A stretch of DNA of 64,000 bases from Raffaelea ambrosiae (taxonomy: Eukaryota; Ascomycota; Sordariomycetes; Ophiostomatales; Ophiostomataceae): NCBI GenBank assembly GCA_002778195.1, contig PCDI01000012.1, forward strand, positions 653,801-717,800. The letters are read 5' to 3'. The position numbers and the translations under genes are program-made. Below the pieces are notes generated by a model that was not told where the DNA came from, ran no database searches, and saw nothing but the letters and a program-made list of their open reading frames with translations. Shown here piece by piece: positions 22,915 to 34,456 of this stretch (position 1 is its first letter; the number at the start of each line of letters is the position of its first letter).

Positions 22915-25001
22915 GAGGACGAACCAGCTGGACCCAATCGATGACGCTTCTTTTCTTCATCCCCCTCTTTGCCTCCTCATGTCGTCTGTGGCTTCATAGC
23001 CCCCTATCTCAGTATCCATCTCGGTATATCTCTATTGTGTCATCCGTTATCAACGCGGTTCTTTGCCTCTTATCCCCCGACACAAGCTGTGCCTCCCCGG
23101 CTCTGCGTTGCTTCTCACGTCATTTACGGCCTTTCTTTTGACGGCCTCTTCTTCGCTTTCCCTCGCAGCTATAACCCATTCTTGTCCTTGCATTTTCTCT
23201 CGCTTCGCTTCGTTCTACTGTTTTGCAGCCGTTGCTTTGCCGGCGTACGGACTGACACCAGCGGGATGCAGAGAAAAATAAACCAGCTGCCCTTTTCTAT
23301 CTTGTTTTGCCTTCTTATCATTAGTTCTTCTTTGCCGTGGATTAGTTTTTTTCAAGAAGATGCCCCGCGTTTCTCTGTTTGTATCTTGGGTAGTAGTAGC
23401 ATTGTCAAGAGTAAGATACACATGTTATGCATGACCTGTCTGCCACGGCCAGTTTACCTGTGAAGTCCTGCCCATGTCTATACTTGACCTATTCTGTCCT
23501 GGTGGCAAGGCGTCGTCGTTCTCGCCCTCGCAATTTGTCATCATGGGCGAAAAGAGTCATACATTGCGAGGCTGTCCGCTGTAGAATCGGGTTCAGAGCA
23601 AGTCGCAGCCACTAACGCACATTATACAGCCATGCTATTCGAATATCGCACGTTTACCAGTACGCGAGCTCTCGAAGCTCGTGTAGCTCGGCGTTTGAGT
23701 GGGCGAGCTTCATATGGTCTCCACTTTCTTACAGCACAATAGGACAATCCGTGGCCTCAATGACCATACAGGTCAGGCACTGATAGGCAGCGCAGGCACC
23801 CAACGCAGCTGTGGCCAGCTCGGCCTGTGATTGGCTGGTGCAAAATTTTGACCAATCAGAGCGCATAATTGACTCAGCGCGACGACTGCCTACCTCTTTT
23901 GCAAGTAGCGCTTTTCCCTTCCACCCGCCCCAGCCACGCGAACAAACGCTCTCTTCTCTACATTTTAGCAGCCTGTTATTTTTTTAATTCGTTATTTAAT
24001 CCCTTTTTTCGCTTTGGGCGACCCACGCGCGCGCAGAGCGCAAGACCACCCAGCTATTTTTTTCTATGTGTCCCCCCCCCCATTCCTTTTTCTCTCCTTC
24101 CCTCTTTTCGCCGCCCAATTTTCCCTTTCCACCCAAAATCCCCATCTTCCTCACAAGAAGGGACGACAACCTCCCTTGAAGGTAGCTCTTTTTTTGCTTC
24201 TTCGCTTCTCCTTCCCTCTTTTCCATTGCATTTTCCACGGCCACCCTTTCCCTCTGTTCATTTCTTTCCTTCTTTCTCATTATTCATTCGGGTTTCACTC
24301 ATTTGGCCCGACCTGCAAACGACTATTATTACCAGTTACTACCCAGTTACACCTTATTTTTTTTTATTTCTGCCCAAAATCTTCGCGTCGGTCCCATCCA
24401 CCTTTTTCTTTTCGACGCTTTGGCTAATCTTCCACACTCTTTCTCTCTCGACAAAGTCGATCGTCAAAACGCCACCGACCCCAACAACAAAGAGCCGCAC
24501 GCCAACCACGTTGATTAACATCTTGGGGGTCGACGTTAAGAGCAAGGCCCGGGGAGTTGCGAACACATCGTGCGGACTACCTGCGAGCTTGGTCGAGGGC
24601 GCACCAGATTTTTTTTTTCTTTTGCGTGTCTTGTCAGGCGCGAAAGCCTCGATCTCCCACCAACCTCCCTCCTCGAGAAGCTCCTGTGTTTGTCGCGACA
24701 CGACGGCACGCGGCGGCAAGCTTTCTGTTTTCGGTTTCGGAAGCTTCGTTTGATTCCGACGACCTGGTCAGACAACCCTCCAGCGACGCGTCTTTTCTTT
24801 CATCCCTGACCCTGAATCTCGTCGGTTGGAATAACGCGCCCATCGTTTCTTGCTGTCGCAACATCCATCTCGTCAACGGTCGCAAGAGGCTGAAGCGGCA
24901 TTGCTCCCACGCGCACTCACGCGCCACAACTTGATCATCCTCTGCCCGCCTATTTGTCTTCGCGACACAACCCTGCCTTCCCATCATCGTCGTCGCCCAC
25001 C
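22915..25001. other. Spacer: epsin 3' end and nup145 leader
   Basis: No gene seen. About 23640-23720 contains several AGCTCG-like motifs. From about 24000 to 25001 the plus strand is pyrimidine-rich with long T and C runs, consistent with promoter and 5' UTR of the nucleoporin gene. A 294-codon open frame at 23869-24753 comes from this T/C bias. Confidence 0.5.
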
Positions 25002-28000
25002 ATGTCCTTCGGGGGCGGCGGTTTTGGCTTCGGCCAGAACAACAACACGACGTCTGGCTTTGGCGGCTTCGGCAGCAACAATAACACCAATACCACGAGC
25101 AGTACGTATTCATAGTCTCCTCTATGCTTTTCTTTGAGCTGTTGTGCATTTTCTGGCCCCCGTTTTTGGCCGTATGCTGTTCCTATTTTGTGTGATGTTT
25201 TTTTTTTTTCCTTTTCTTGTCTTGCTTCCCTTGTCTCCCTGGTTCTGTCCTTTGCCCCCTTTCGCTCTACCATCTCTCTCTACCTTGTCGTTGTGATTAT
25301 CCGGCCGGTTCCTCGTTCCTCGCCAGGCATCGGAAGTCCATCGACAGCCAAACGCTCTCTCGCCATCTCTCCTCTTGCCTCGTCTCTCCCGTCTCTCCCG
25401 TCTCTCCCGTCTCTCTCGTCTCTCTCGCCTCTCTCATACAAAAAGAACCATCCACCTTCTGCCTGCATTTGCTTCCTTGCTTCCTCAGCGCGTTCGTCGT
25501 TCCTGGGTTGAGCTTCATCTTTCGGCGCCAACCAAATAGCATTCTTGCCCTCCTCTTCCTCTCCTGGACACCGCAGGACTAACGAGATCTTCTCTCCCTT
25601 TCTTCCCTTCGCTGGCTTTTCAGGCTTCGGGTCCGGCACGACCATGTTCGGCGGTGGCTCTCAAACCACCGGCAGCAGTCTCTTTGGCAATACCGGAAAC
25701 AATACCAATGCCTTCGGGTCCACGACCGGTACGGCTTCAGAACCCCCCTTCATTTGCTTTCTGCGTTTTGCCCTCGCATTTCACCCTTCACGTTTTGCTT
25801 TCTGCATCTGCCTTCTATTCTTCCATGCGCGAGCCTCGCAAACGAGCCGGCATCTTTCACTGCTGTCTGTTGAGCGTTGCTCGAGCTCGCTTGCGTTCCT
25901 TGTTTCTCTCCTTGCGGGAACATCACATTTCTTCTCTCACCTCTTGTCACTCTGATTTTTTTTATCTTTTTCTCATATGTCTCTCTGCCATGTCTGTCGC
26001 TTGGCAGCCCCATTCTGACTGAATCTTTCCTTAGGCGCATTTGGTTCGACTGGCAACAGCGCCTTCGGTGCAAAGCCTGCGTTCGGCACCACCACGTCTG
26101 CTGGTGGTAGCCTTTTCGGGACGCCGACCGCGACAGCTGGATCTTCCGGCTTTGGCGGCGGCTTTGGATCCAACACTGCGTCCACCTCGTCGCCCTTCGG
26201 CGGAGGTGCCACCATGTTCGGCGGCGCAAACAAACCTGCCTTTGGCTCCTCGACAACCGGCGGCACCGGTTTGTTTGGCAACAACACCGCCACCAACACC
26301 AGCACTGGCTTTGGCAGCAACAGCACCCCCTTCGGCGCAGCTTCGAATCCGGGTATCGGCACCAATGTTGGCGACCCCCCAGGCACTGCCGGTGTGGCTT
26401 ACAACCCGCTCGTGGAGAAGGAAAACAACAACACCAACCAACAGAACAGCTTCCAAAACATCACTTTTATGGATGCGTACAAGAAGTGGTCACCAGAAGA
26501 GCTTCGGCTTGCTGATTACAACCAAGGCCGCCGCTATGGCAACTCTACAGGAACTGGTGCATTTGGCGTGAGCTCTGGCTTTGGCGGCTTTGGCTCAAAC
26601 ACAACCAACAACACCACTGCCAGCGGCAATCTGTTCGGCAACAACAATACCACCAGCAGCGGCTTTGGCCAGACCAACACGACCGCCAACGCATTCGGCG
26701 CGAATAACACAAACAACCTGTTCAACAAACCTGCCGGCGGTGGCCTCTTCGGCAGCGCAACCCCACAGCCGGCACAGACAGGATCCCTGTTCGGCGGCAA
26801 CACTGCGACCAGCGGTTTTGGATCTACCAACACGGGTGCTTTTGGCTCGACCAACAATAATACGACGGGCTCGCTCTTTGGCAACGCCAACCAGAACAAG
26901 CCAGCTACTACCGGCTTCGGCGGCTTTGGAAACACCCAGACTAGCGGATTTGGCAACACCGGCACGGGAAATGCCTTCGGTGCTTCGACAACCACTGCAA
27001 ATACTGGGGGCGGCCTGTTCGGCGGCAACACGAACAACAACACCGCAGCGACGGGAGGCGGCCTTTTCGGAGCCGCGAACCAAAACAACACCACCAGCGC
27101 GTTTGGATCGAACACGGCCGGTGGTTTCGGCACCCAGAACCAGACAGGCGGCCTCTTTGGTGCCCAGAAGCCAGCCACTGGTGGTTTATTTGGCTCCACG
27201 AACAACACGGCCACCAACAATGCTGCGGGCGGTGGCCTGTTTGGCGGAGGCGCGACAGCCTCGCCTTTCAACAACACAAACAACAACAACGCAGCCCAAC
27301 AGGGCGGTGGCCTGTTCGGTGCGAAACCAGCTGCAACGACTGGCGCTGGTGGCGGGCTCTTCGGCTCGACTCAGCCTGCAGCCACGGGCGGCGGACTGTT
27401 TGGCAACATGCAGGCTGGACAGGCTCAGCAGCAGCCCCAGACAAACTCCCTGTTTGGCAACGCACAGAACCAACAAAAGCCCTCGCTCTTTGGTGCATCG
27501 AACACGGCTCCCGCCGGAGGCTCTCTATTTGGTGGCCAGACGGCCAATCAGCAGACTGGTGGCGGTCTCTTTGGCCAGAGCCAAGCGGCAGCGCAGCCAC
27601 AGGCCAATACACTGGGGGGCTCCATGTTTGGAAACTCCACGCTCGGCGGTGGCCTGGGTGCCACGCAGCAGGGTCTCACCACCAGCATTGCGGATGCTGG
27701 AGCCTACGGTGCCCCCTCTCTGTTCCAGAACCTAGCTAGCACGGAGGTCCACAACCCTGGTCCTCTGGCGACCCCCCTGTCGGGAACCAAGGCCAAGACG
27801 TCCCGTCGGAGCTCCATTCTGCCCCTGTACAAGATGAACCCAAGCTCGGCATCCACCTTTGCAACGCCCCAGAAACGTGGCTACGGCTTCTCGTACAGCA
27901 CATTTGGCACGCCCAATAGCGCCTCGAGCACGGCCAGCACGCCCGGTGGTCTGAACCAGAGCCTGCTCATGGGCAGTGTTGGCCGCGGACTTGGTAAGAG

Positions 28001-31000
28001 CATGTCGTCGAGCAACCTGCGCCGGACGTACAATGCAGAGGATAGCATCCTCCTGCCGGGTGCCTTCTCCGCCAGCTCTGGTCCTCGCTATTACGGCAGC
28101 ACGGGCGGAAGCAAGAAGCTGGTTATCAACCGCGACATGCGCTCCGACCTGTTTTCCACGCCAAGCAAGGTGAAGGACAAGAGCACTGTATCAGGCTCCG
28201 ACGGTTCGTCGGATGGCTTTGCCTCGGGCAGCGTCCGCAAGCTCACGAAGCGTGTCAGCTTCGACACGGACATTGCCAAGGAGAATGCGTCAGCCGGCGA
28301 TTCGGATCTGGGTTACCTGCGCCCCCAGAGCCGGCCAGCAAACGGTAGCACTGCCAGCAGCAGCGCGGCAGCCCCTGCGTCGAACGGCAACGGCAGCAGC
28401 TCTGCGGGTAATGCTTCCGCACCAGCTGAGCCGGCCAGAGAGCCAGAGATGGAGCAAGTCACCGGTAAAGAGCTTGCCATTGTACACGAAGAGGACGCCT
28501 CTCCTGCACCTCGTTGCATTCCTGAAAACTACAAGGTCAATAGCAAGGAGCTTGGTGACTATTGGATGTCCCCCTCCAAGGAGGAGATTGAGCGCATGAA
28601 CCGGGTCCAGCGCCAGCAGGTTGTCAACTTCACGGTTGGCCGCACCAACGTCGGCCAGATCCGCTTCCGTGTCCCGGTGGACCTGACCAAGATTAACTTG
28701 GACTCCATCATGGACGGCATCGTCACGCTCGTCATTCGCTCGGCCACGGTCTACCCGAAGGTGGAGACCAAACCTCCTGTCGGCCAGGGCCTCAACGTCC
28801 CCGCTGAGATCCTCCTTCTGCATACGTGCCCTCGCAGCGGCCCTGACGTCTCAGCGCTGAAGATGAAGAAGCATGTCCAGCGCCTCAAGGCTATTCCCAA
28901 CACAACGTTTGTCAGCTACGATGAGAAGACAGCCGCATGGCTCTTCCGGGTTGAGCACTTTACCACCTATGGTCTCGATGACGACGATGATGAGACGGAT
29001 GGCGAGACGACCGGCGTGTCGACTGCCGATGAGCAGGACATTAGCGCGACGGCGGCCACTGCTGGCCTCGCTGCTGACCTGGACGACGACGACACCTTCG
29101 ACTTCCGGCGGCGCAAGCGCGTGGCTGTGCCTGGCGCTTTTGACAGCGGTTATGATTTGTATGACGACGAGGAGGATGAGCAAGACATGACCCCGCGCCA
29201 GTCTTTTTTATCTAATCGCTCCGCGGAGAAGGGTTCTCTCGCCATTGTGCCGGCCGACGCGGCCGTCTATGACGAGGACATGGAACTAGGCGAGGATGAT
29301 CTGTTGGAGAATGAGGGCGAGGCGACTTATTCCCTCCAGCAGCATCCCACCGCGGAGCTTAACGACAACAGCCTCGAAGAAAACGACCAGGACCTGCTCT
29401 ATCCCGAGTTGGCACCCGTGGTCCCTGAGACCCCAGCCGGCGTCCTGCGGGCGAGGTTCCGGGCCATCAAGGAATCAAACGCGCCTCTCGACGTCCAGGT
29501 CGCAGACGGCGACAACTGGATGGAAATGCTGCAGAAGACAGTCAGCCCGCAGAAGCGTGACCGGGCTGCTATCCGGGCCGCCATTAACGAGTCGGAAGAT
29601 GCTACCGAGAACCTTGGCAAGAGCACAGCCAACTTTGGCCGCAAGTCGACCTTGGCTGCATCTGTAGCTGGGCGCAGCCGTTTGGCGCCGCCCGACAACT
29701 GCGGCTTTGCCACCAGCATTGACCTCATGAACTCTCTCTTTGAGAAGTCCAAGGCACCCCCTGTTCAGGCATCGAAGCCCATTACTCCTGCAAAGGGGTT
29801 TGTGAAGGTCGGTGGTGCTTTCTAATGAAATCTAACACGCTTTTCTTCCCAACCTCCCCCCCCCGCCACCCCTTTGTTTTATACACATCACTTGCTACAC
29901 GTTGCCTGCCCGTTTGCTTTGATTTTGATTCTTCATGTATGCATGTACGGAGTTGGTGATCATTTGTCTGGCTCTCATTTTTGGCATACGGCATGGTCTC
30001 ATGTATGTGCGTGCTTGTTATATACAAATGTACCGTGGACCAGCATCATTCCTAGTTTTGCCACAACAAATTTGATATCCAAAGAAACAAACAAAAAAGC
30101 GTTCCCCTCAAGTCCAGATCAAACATCAGAATTTTGCAAACAAACAAGCAAACGGAAATTGTGCACATTTGCTAAAACTGTTTCTCGTTTTTTTTATGTT
30201 TAGTGGCCGTACAAGAAACAAGACAAATCCAACGAAGAGGACGAAGCCAACATGAACTCGACGGAGCGCGCATTCCATGAAGCTGTTCGGCCGACCTGGT
30301 CGGCCGATGGTGCCTGCATCGTTGCCGACCAGCAAGGTGCCGTTTCTGATGCGACCGAGCCAGCTCTGAAACGAGTTCGCGTGTTTGACTCCGAAGGTTT
30401 GAACCTGACAGATGTGCGTTTTGACCATGGAAGAAGAAAAGAGGGGAACCCCCCCCCCCCCCCCCAAAAAAAATAAAAAAAACTTGAAAATATAAAACAA
30501 ACCAAGAAAATACTGATACCGTTACAGGACCTTCTTGAAGGCATCGAGGACCACAAAGAGGCCGTCGACATCGAACTCGTCGACGGTGTGCCCAGTGTGT
30601 CGACGCGCCGGGTTCCCCATTGCAAGGCCTTTGCAGCGTTCTGCGAGCAGGCCAACCGACGGAAAGCAGCTACGGCACGCCCCCTTTCGAAACAGCTTGG
30701 AGCGTACGAACAGTCTGTGTGGGAATTGGCGAGCGTCCTCTTCGACCCCGTTGACGGTGTCGAGGCTGAAGCTGCTCGTTTCCGGCGGGACAACCTTGGC
30801 CGGTTCTGGGCACAGCTGGTCCAGGATTCGTCTGCCAAGTCGGTTGAGCAAGCGCAGACACTGGACGAGAAGGCTGTGGCACACCTCACAGGCCGGAAGG
30901 TTCCAGAAGCCTGCAGGGCTCTTGTTGATGGAAAGAACTACAAGCTGGCCACGCTCGTGTCCCTCATTGGAACAAGCGATGCGTTCAAAAAGGACATGCG

Positions 31001-32490
31001 TGAGCAGATGGACGACTGGCAACAGGGCGACGTCCTGGCTGAGTTTGGTGTGCCTCTGCGGACGATCTACTCGCTGCTTGCCGGAAACGTGGCGGTCTGC
31101 GAGGGCAAGAAGGGCAGCGGTATTGAAAACCGGACGGAGTCGGTCATATTGTCCGAGACATTCGGGCTTGACTGGAAGCAGGCCTTTGGTTTGCGTCTGT
31201 GGTACGGCATCGCCGCCGGCGAGGGTATCGAGGAGGCCGTAACCAAGTACGTGGAGGATCTCGAGCAGGGTCGAGTACCGGCGCCGCGACCCTGGTACGC
31301 CAACAAGCGAGATGTGCCTGTTGCCTGGGCCGACCCGCAGCGCGACGAGCGCGAAGACCTCCTGTTTGGCCTCTTGAAGGTGGCAGCCGGCATCTCACGC
31401 CTGGAAGATGTGCTGGAGCCCGAGAGCGCGCAACTGTCTCCGTTCCATTTCCGTCTCTGCTGGCAGCTGAGCCAGGCGCTTGCGGCTACGAGCGTCATCG
31501 ACAAATCGGCCAAGCTGTCTGCCGAAAAGGCTGACACGCTCACGAGCACATACGCAGCAGAGGTAGTCTACCACAGCAACAGAAGCGTGGCGGGCGGAGG
31601 CGAGGACGCCTGGGTGCATGCCATATGGGTGCTCCTGCATCTGTCCGATCCTGCCTCGCGCACACGGGCAGTCCAGGACGTGCTGGGTCGTCACGCCGGA
31701 ACTCTGTTCAACACCGCTGCCGCGCAGACCCGGGAGACGAGTCTATACGAGCGCCTGGTGGAGGACCTGAAGATTCCGGCGACCTGGGTGTGGCAAGCCG
31801 CCGCGCTCTACTGGCGCAGCCAGCAGACACAGCCGGCGCTCGAGGCCGAATGCCTGCTCCGCGCATCGGCGTATGCAGATGCCCACCGCATCTTTGTCAA
31901 GAACCTGGCGCCCCAGGCGATCGTGGAGCGCAACTACACGGAGATTGCAGAGATGCTCAGCAAGCTGCAGCCACACCGCCACCAGATCCCTGACTGGGCA
32001 CTGGGCGGCGAAGTGTACAGCCGCTTCCTCGACCTGCTTACACTGCAGCGCGGTGGCACTATTGGCACGCATGACAGCAGCAGCAGCAGCAGCCATACCC
32101 ATGCATTGCGTACTAGGGGACGCCAGCAACAAGCCAAGGCAGGTGCGGAACAGGCGGCAGCACAGCTGACGAGTACTGTGGAGGCGTTAGTGAGCAGCCT
32201 GCCAGCCATGTATGACAACGCCAGTGATGCTAGTCCAACGGAGGTGGCGGCCATTACGGAGATGGCAGATGCGGTTGCTAAAGAGACGATGGTGTTGGCC
32301 AACAAGGGACGGGTAGGTTTTTTTTTTTTCTTATTTCTTTTTTTTTTCTGAGTTATACATGCAGTTGCTAACATTTCACCAGATGGACTTGACCAAAATT
32401 TCACGTCTGCCCTTGACCGAGGACCGGCGCCTGCGGTACTCGACAAACCTGGCGTTTGCGTACTACCGTGAGGTGACGGCAGCTCATTGA
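25002..32490 (+). CDS. nup145: Nup98-Nup96 nucleoporin precursor (Nup145)
   Basis: Precursor of two nuclear-pore proteins: an FG-repeat Nup98 and a scaffold Nup96 of the Y complex. Modelled exons: 25002-25101, 25624-25728, 26035-29801 (or -29807), 30204-30413, 30528-32312, 32383-32490; about 2024 aa. Order: FG/GLFG repeats; a GLEBS Gle2-binding motif around residue 192-238 (F-Q-N-I-T-F-M-D ... E-E-L-R-L-A-D-Y); more GLFG repeats; an autoproteolytic domain from about 896 ending H1043-F1044-T1045-T-Y-G; an acidic linker; then the helical Nup96 domain. The intron between linker and Nup96 is inferred because exon 3 otherwise stops at 29825 while the Nup96 sequence resumes with W-P-Y-K-K after a good TTTAG acceptor. 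Its donor is uncertain (GTGAAG at 29802 or GTCGGT at 29808). The alternative is two genes, with Nup96 starting at 30252. Confidence 0.88.
25382..25435. repeat. 9-bp tandem repeat in nup145 intron 1
   Basis: Six units of GTCTCTCCC, the last three diverged to GTCTCTCTC or GCCTCTCTC, lie inside the first intron of nup145. They extend its pyrimidine-rich tract and have no coding role in this model. Confidence 0.8.
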
Positions 32491-33506
32491 TAGGAACAGG
32501 GAAGTTAGGGGTATGCGACAAGTGTGAATTGGGTGTAAAGGGAGGAACCATTGGATGGTGAATCAGCGAGTCGGGATTTTTTTAATTTTCAAAGAAAACC
32601 AAGAAAGGAAAGCAAAGGAAGTGGTCATCATCAAAATCATAAAGAGGAGGACCTGGATGAGAGAGCGTGTGCCTCCCTCCAAATTTATTTGTATTGTATA
32701 ATTTTTGACAAAAGAAAGTGTTAAGAGTCGTGTGTACGAGGAGGAAAAGGGAACATTAGGAACATTTGCATGTACTGTAGATAGAAATAAGACAAAGACC
32801 AAGTCGAGAAAAAGCCAAGCACCAAGAATGCTTTCGCTGGCGAAGCGCCCCAATTGACATATGCCCACGCGGGCCGACTTCTATGGTCAAGTGCATGTGC
32901 CTTGTTTCGTGGGCACGGCCTTAGCATTGGAGATAACTACGTCAGGCAGCTAGTTGGCTCAACAATTTGCATGTGACGACGCATGGCAGTAGTCGAAAGG
33001 GTCAACGCAAAATACTGTCGGGTCAAAGTCTATTGTCAACTGGGGCTGTCTTTTTTATGAAGAGGAAGACGATACAAAGAGAAAACAGAGAAAAGGGGAA
33101 CTATAATATGAGGAATCGGGTGAGTGAATACTAGAAAGAGACAAGGAGAAGAAACCTACAAATAACCACAATAAAAAGAAGAAAAAATTAAACGAATGCA
33201 GAAAAAGACAATGATAAAAAATTCAGTGATATTTGCACACTCGCTTCTTAAACATGGAGGACCAGGACGTACCCTGGCCGAGAAGACGCCTCCCTCTCAC
33301 CCTCTTTGCCCGTCCTTCCCGATTATCCAACCCATCAACCCTTGCCCTTCTTTTTCTTCCAGTCGAGATGTCGCGCGCACAAGTCATGGCCATCACCATG
33401 ATATATATATTGTGCTGTGCTTTCCCCCCTGCTCGTTCGCGGTGCGCGTATGCAGGGTTTTATTTGATTTTTGGCTTTTTTTGTTGGGTCCTTGGGGTTG
33501 TCCCGT
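32491..33506. other. Convergent 3' spacer, nup145 / pex11
   Basis: It lies between the ends of two convergent genes and should contain both 3' UTRs. Short AT-rich frames only; no gene seen. Confidence 0.55.
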
Positions 33507-34328
33507 TTACGCCGTCTTCTTCCACTGGTTGTACAAGCCGACCAAGCTGCTCACGGTGCCGGCCAAGCCGACAAAGCCGTCGTCAAAGTTGGTGATGCCG
33601 AGGCTCGAGGTGGTGTTGCTCAGGTCGCAGGCGTCGCAGAGCAACTGCAGCTGGCTCGCCGTCCGTTCCCTGGAATTGGGTTTTTGGTTAATATCTTTGC
33701 ACCGTCTCAAAAAAGAAATGGATCACCTCCTTTTTTTCCCATCCTTCCTCTCTCCGACTCACTTTTGTATCCGCTTGCTCTCGACGACGCCCTCGCCGTC
33801 CTTGCGGTCGATCTGCGCCTCGCGCTCCTTGAGACGGCGCAGGGTGTAGACCTGGGCGACGACGGAGCACAGCAGGCCCATGGTCCAGAAGCGGTTGGCC
33901 TCGCGGCGCAGGCGGGTGGCCAGGGCGCGGTCGGCGTAGGGGCGGATGCTCAGCATGTCGGGGATGAGCAGGAGGTCGAGGGTCAGATAGCCGGCGTATC
34001 CGAGCTGGCGGCCGACGGTGGCGTAGCGCAGGATGGGGTCGGCGAGGGGGCTGCCGGGCTTGTTGGCGCTCTGGTAGGCGACGAGGGCGGCCTTGAAGTG
34101 CTCGAGGTTCTTGGTGGCCGTGAGCAGGCGGCGGCTCTTGGTGAGCTGTGTGCGCATGGCCTTCCAGGGGGCGATCTCGGCCGGGGTGGCGTTGGTGCGG
34201 AGGCGGTACCAGGCGTAGAAGCGGGCAAAGTACTGGAGGGTGCGGAAGATCTTGTCGCGGCCGACCGTGGTGGCCGTGAAGCGCAGATAGTGCGCCACGG
34301 TCGGGTGGTGGACGAGGGCGTCGGCCAT
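33507..34328 (-). CDS. pex11: Peroxisomal membrane protein Pex11
   Basis: Membrane-elongation factor that drives peroxisome proliferation and division. Two exons on the minus strand, 34328-33763 and 33669-33507, separated by a 93-bp intron (donor GTGAGT, acceptor CCAG); 242 aa. The N-terminus reads M-A-D-A-L-V-H-H-P-T-V. Then come the conserved G-R-D-K-I-F-R-T-L-Q-Y-F-A-R-F and basic helices typical of Pex11. A hydrophobic stretch L-G-Y-A-G-Y-L-T-L-D-L-L-L precedes a C-terminal membrane segment around G-L-A-G-T-V-S-S-L-V-G-L-Y and a basic W-K-K-T-A end. Length fits the family (about 230-240 aa). The start codon abuts nine C-rich hexamers, and the gene is divergent from fructose-bisphosphatase across 2.1 kb. 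Confidence 0.92.
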
Positions 34329-34382
34329 GGTTGCGGTTGCGGTTGCGGTTGAGGTTGAGGTTGAGGGTGAGGGTGAGGGAGG
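34329..34382 (-). repeat. Nine hexamers directly upstream of the pex11 ATG
   Basis: Read on the plus strand: GGTTGC three times, GGTTGA three times, GGGTGA twice, then GGGAGG. On the coding strand this is a CCCTCA/CAACCT-like array that ends exactly at the start codon. It would lie in the 5' UTR of pex11. Confidence 0.85.
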
Positions 34383-34402
34383 TGGGAGGACAAGATGGAG
34401 AT

Positions 34403-34456
34403 CGAGAAGCTCGAGAGAAGCTCGAAAAGCTCACGAAGCTCGGGCGAAGCTCGAGA
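34403..34456. repeat. AAGCTC motif cluster
   Basis: AAGCTC occurs at 34407, 34418, 34427, 34436 and 34446 with spacing of 9-11 bp, mostly as GAAGCTCG. It lies beside the hexamer array upstream of pex11. AGCTCG-like motifs also cluster near 23670 and in the last intron of the Git1-like gene near 46580. Confidence 0.7.

Noticed and set aside
23869..24753. 294-codon frame upstream of nup145
   Set aside because: Phe/Ser/Pro-rich composition produced by the T/C-rich leader, with no family resemblance.
33471..34352. 293-codon plus-strand frame opposite pex11
   Set aside because: Antisense artefact; the end is simply the translated hexamer repeat.
34329..34382. Interstitial telomere repeat
   Set aside because: The hexamers are GGTTGC, GGTTGA and GGGTGA rather than TTAGGG, and lie in a gene leader.
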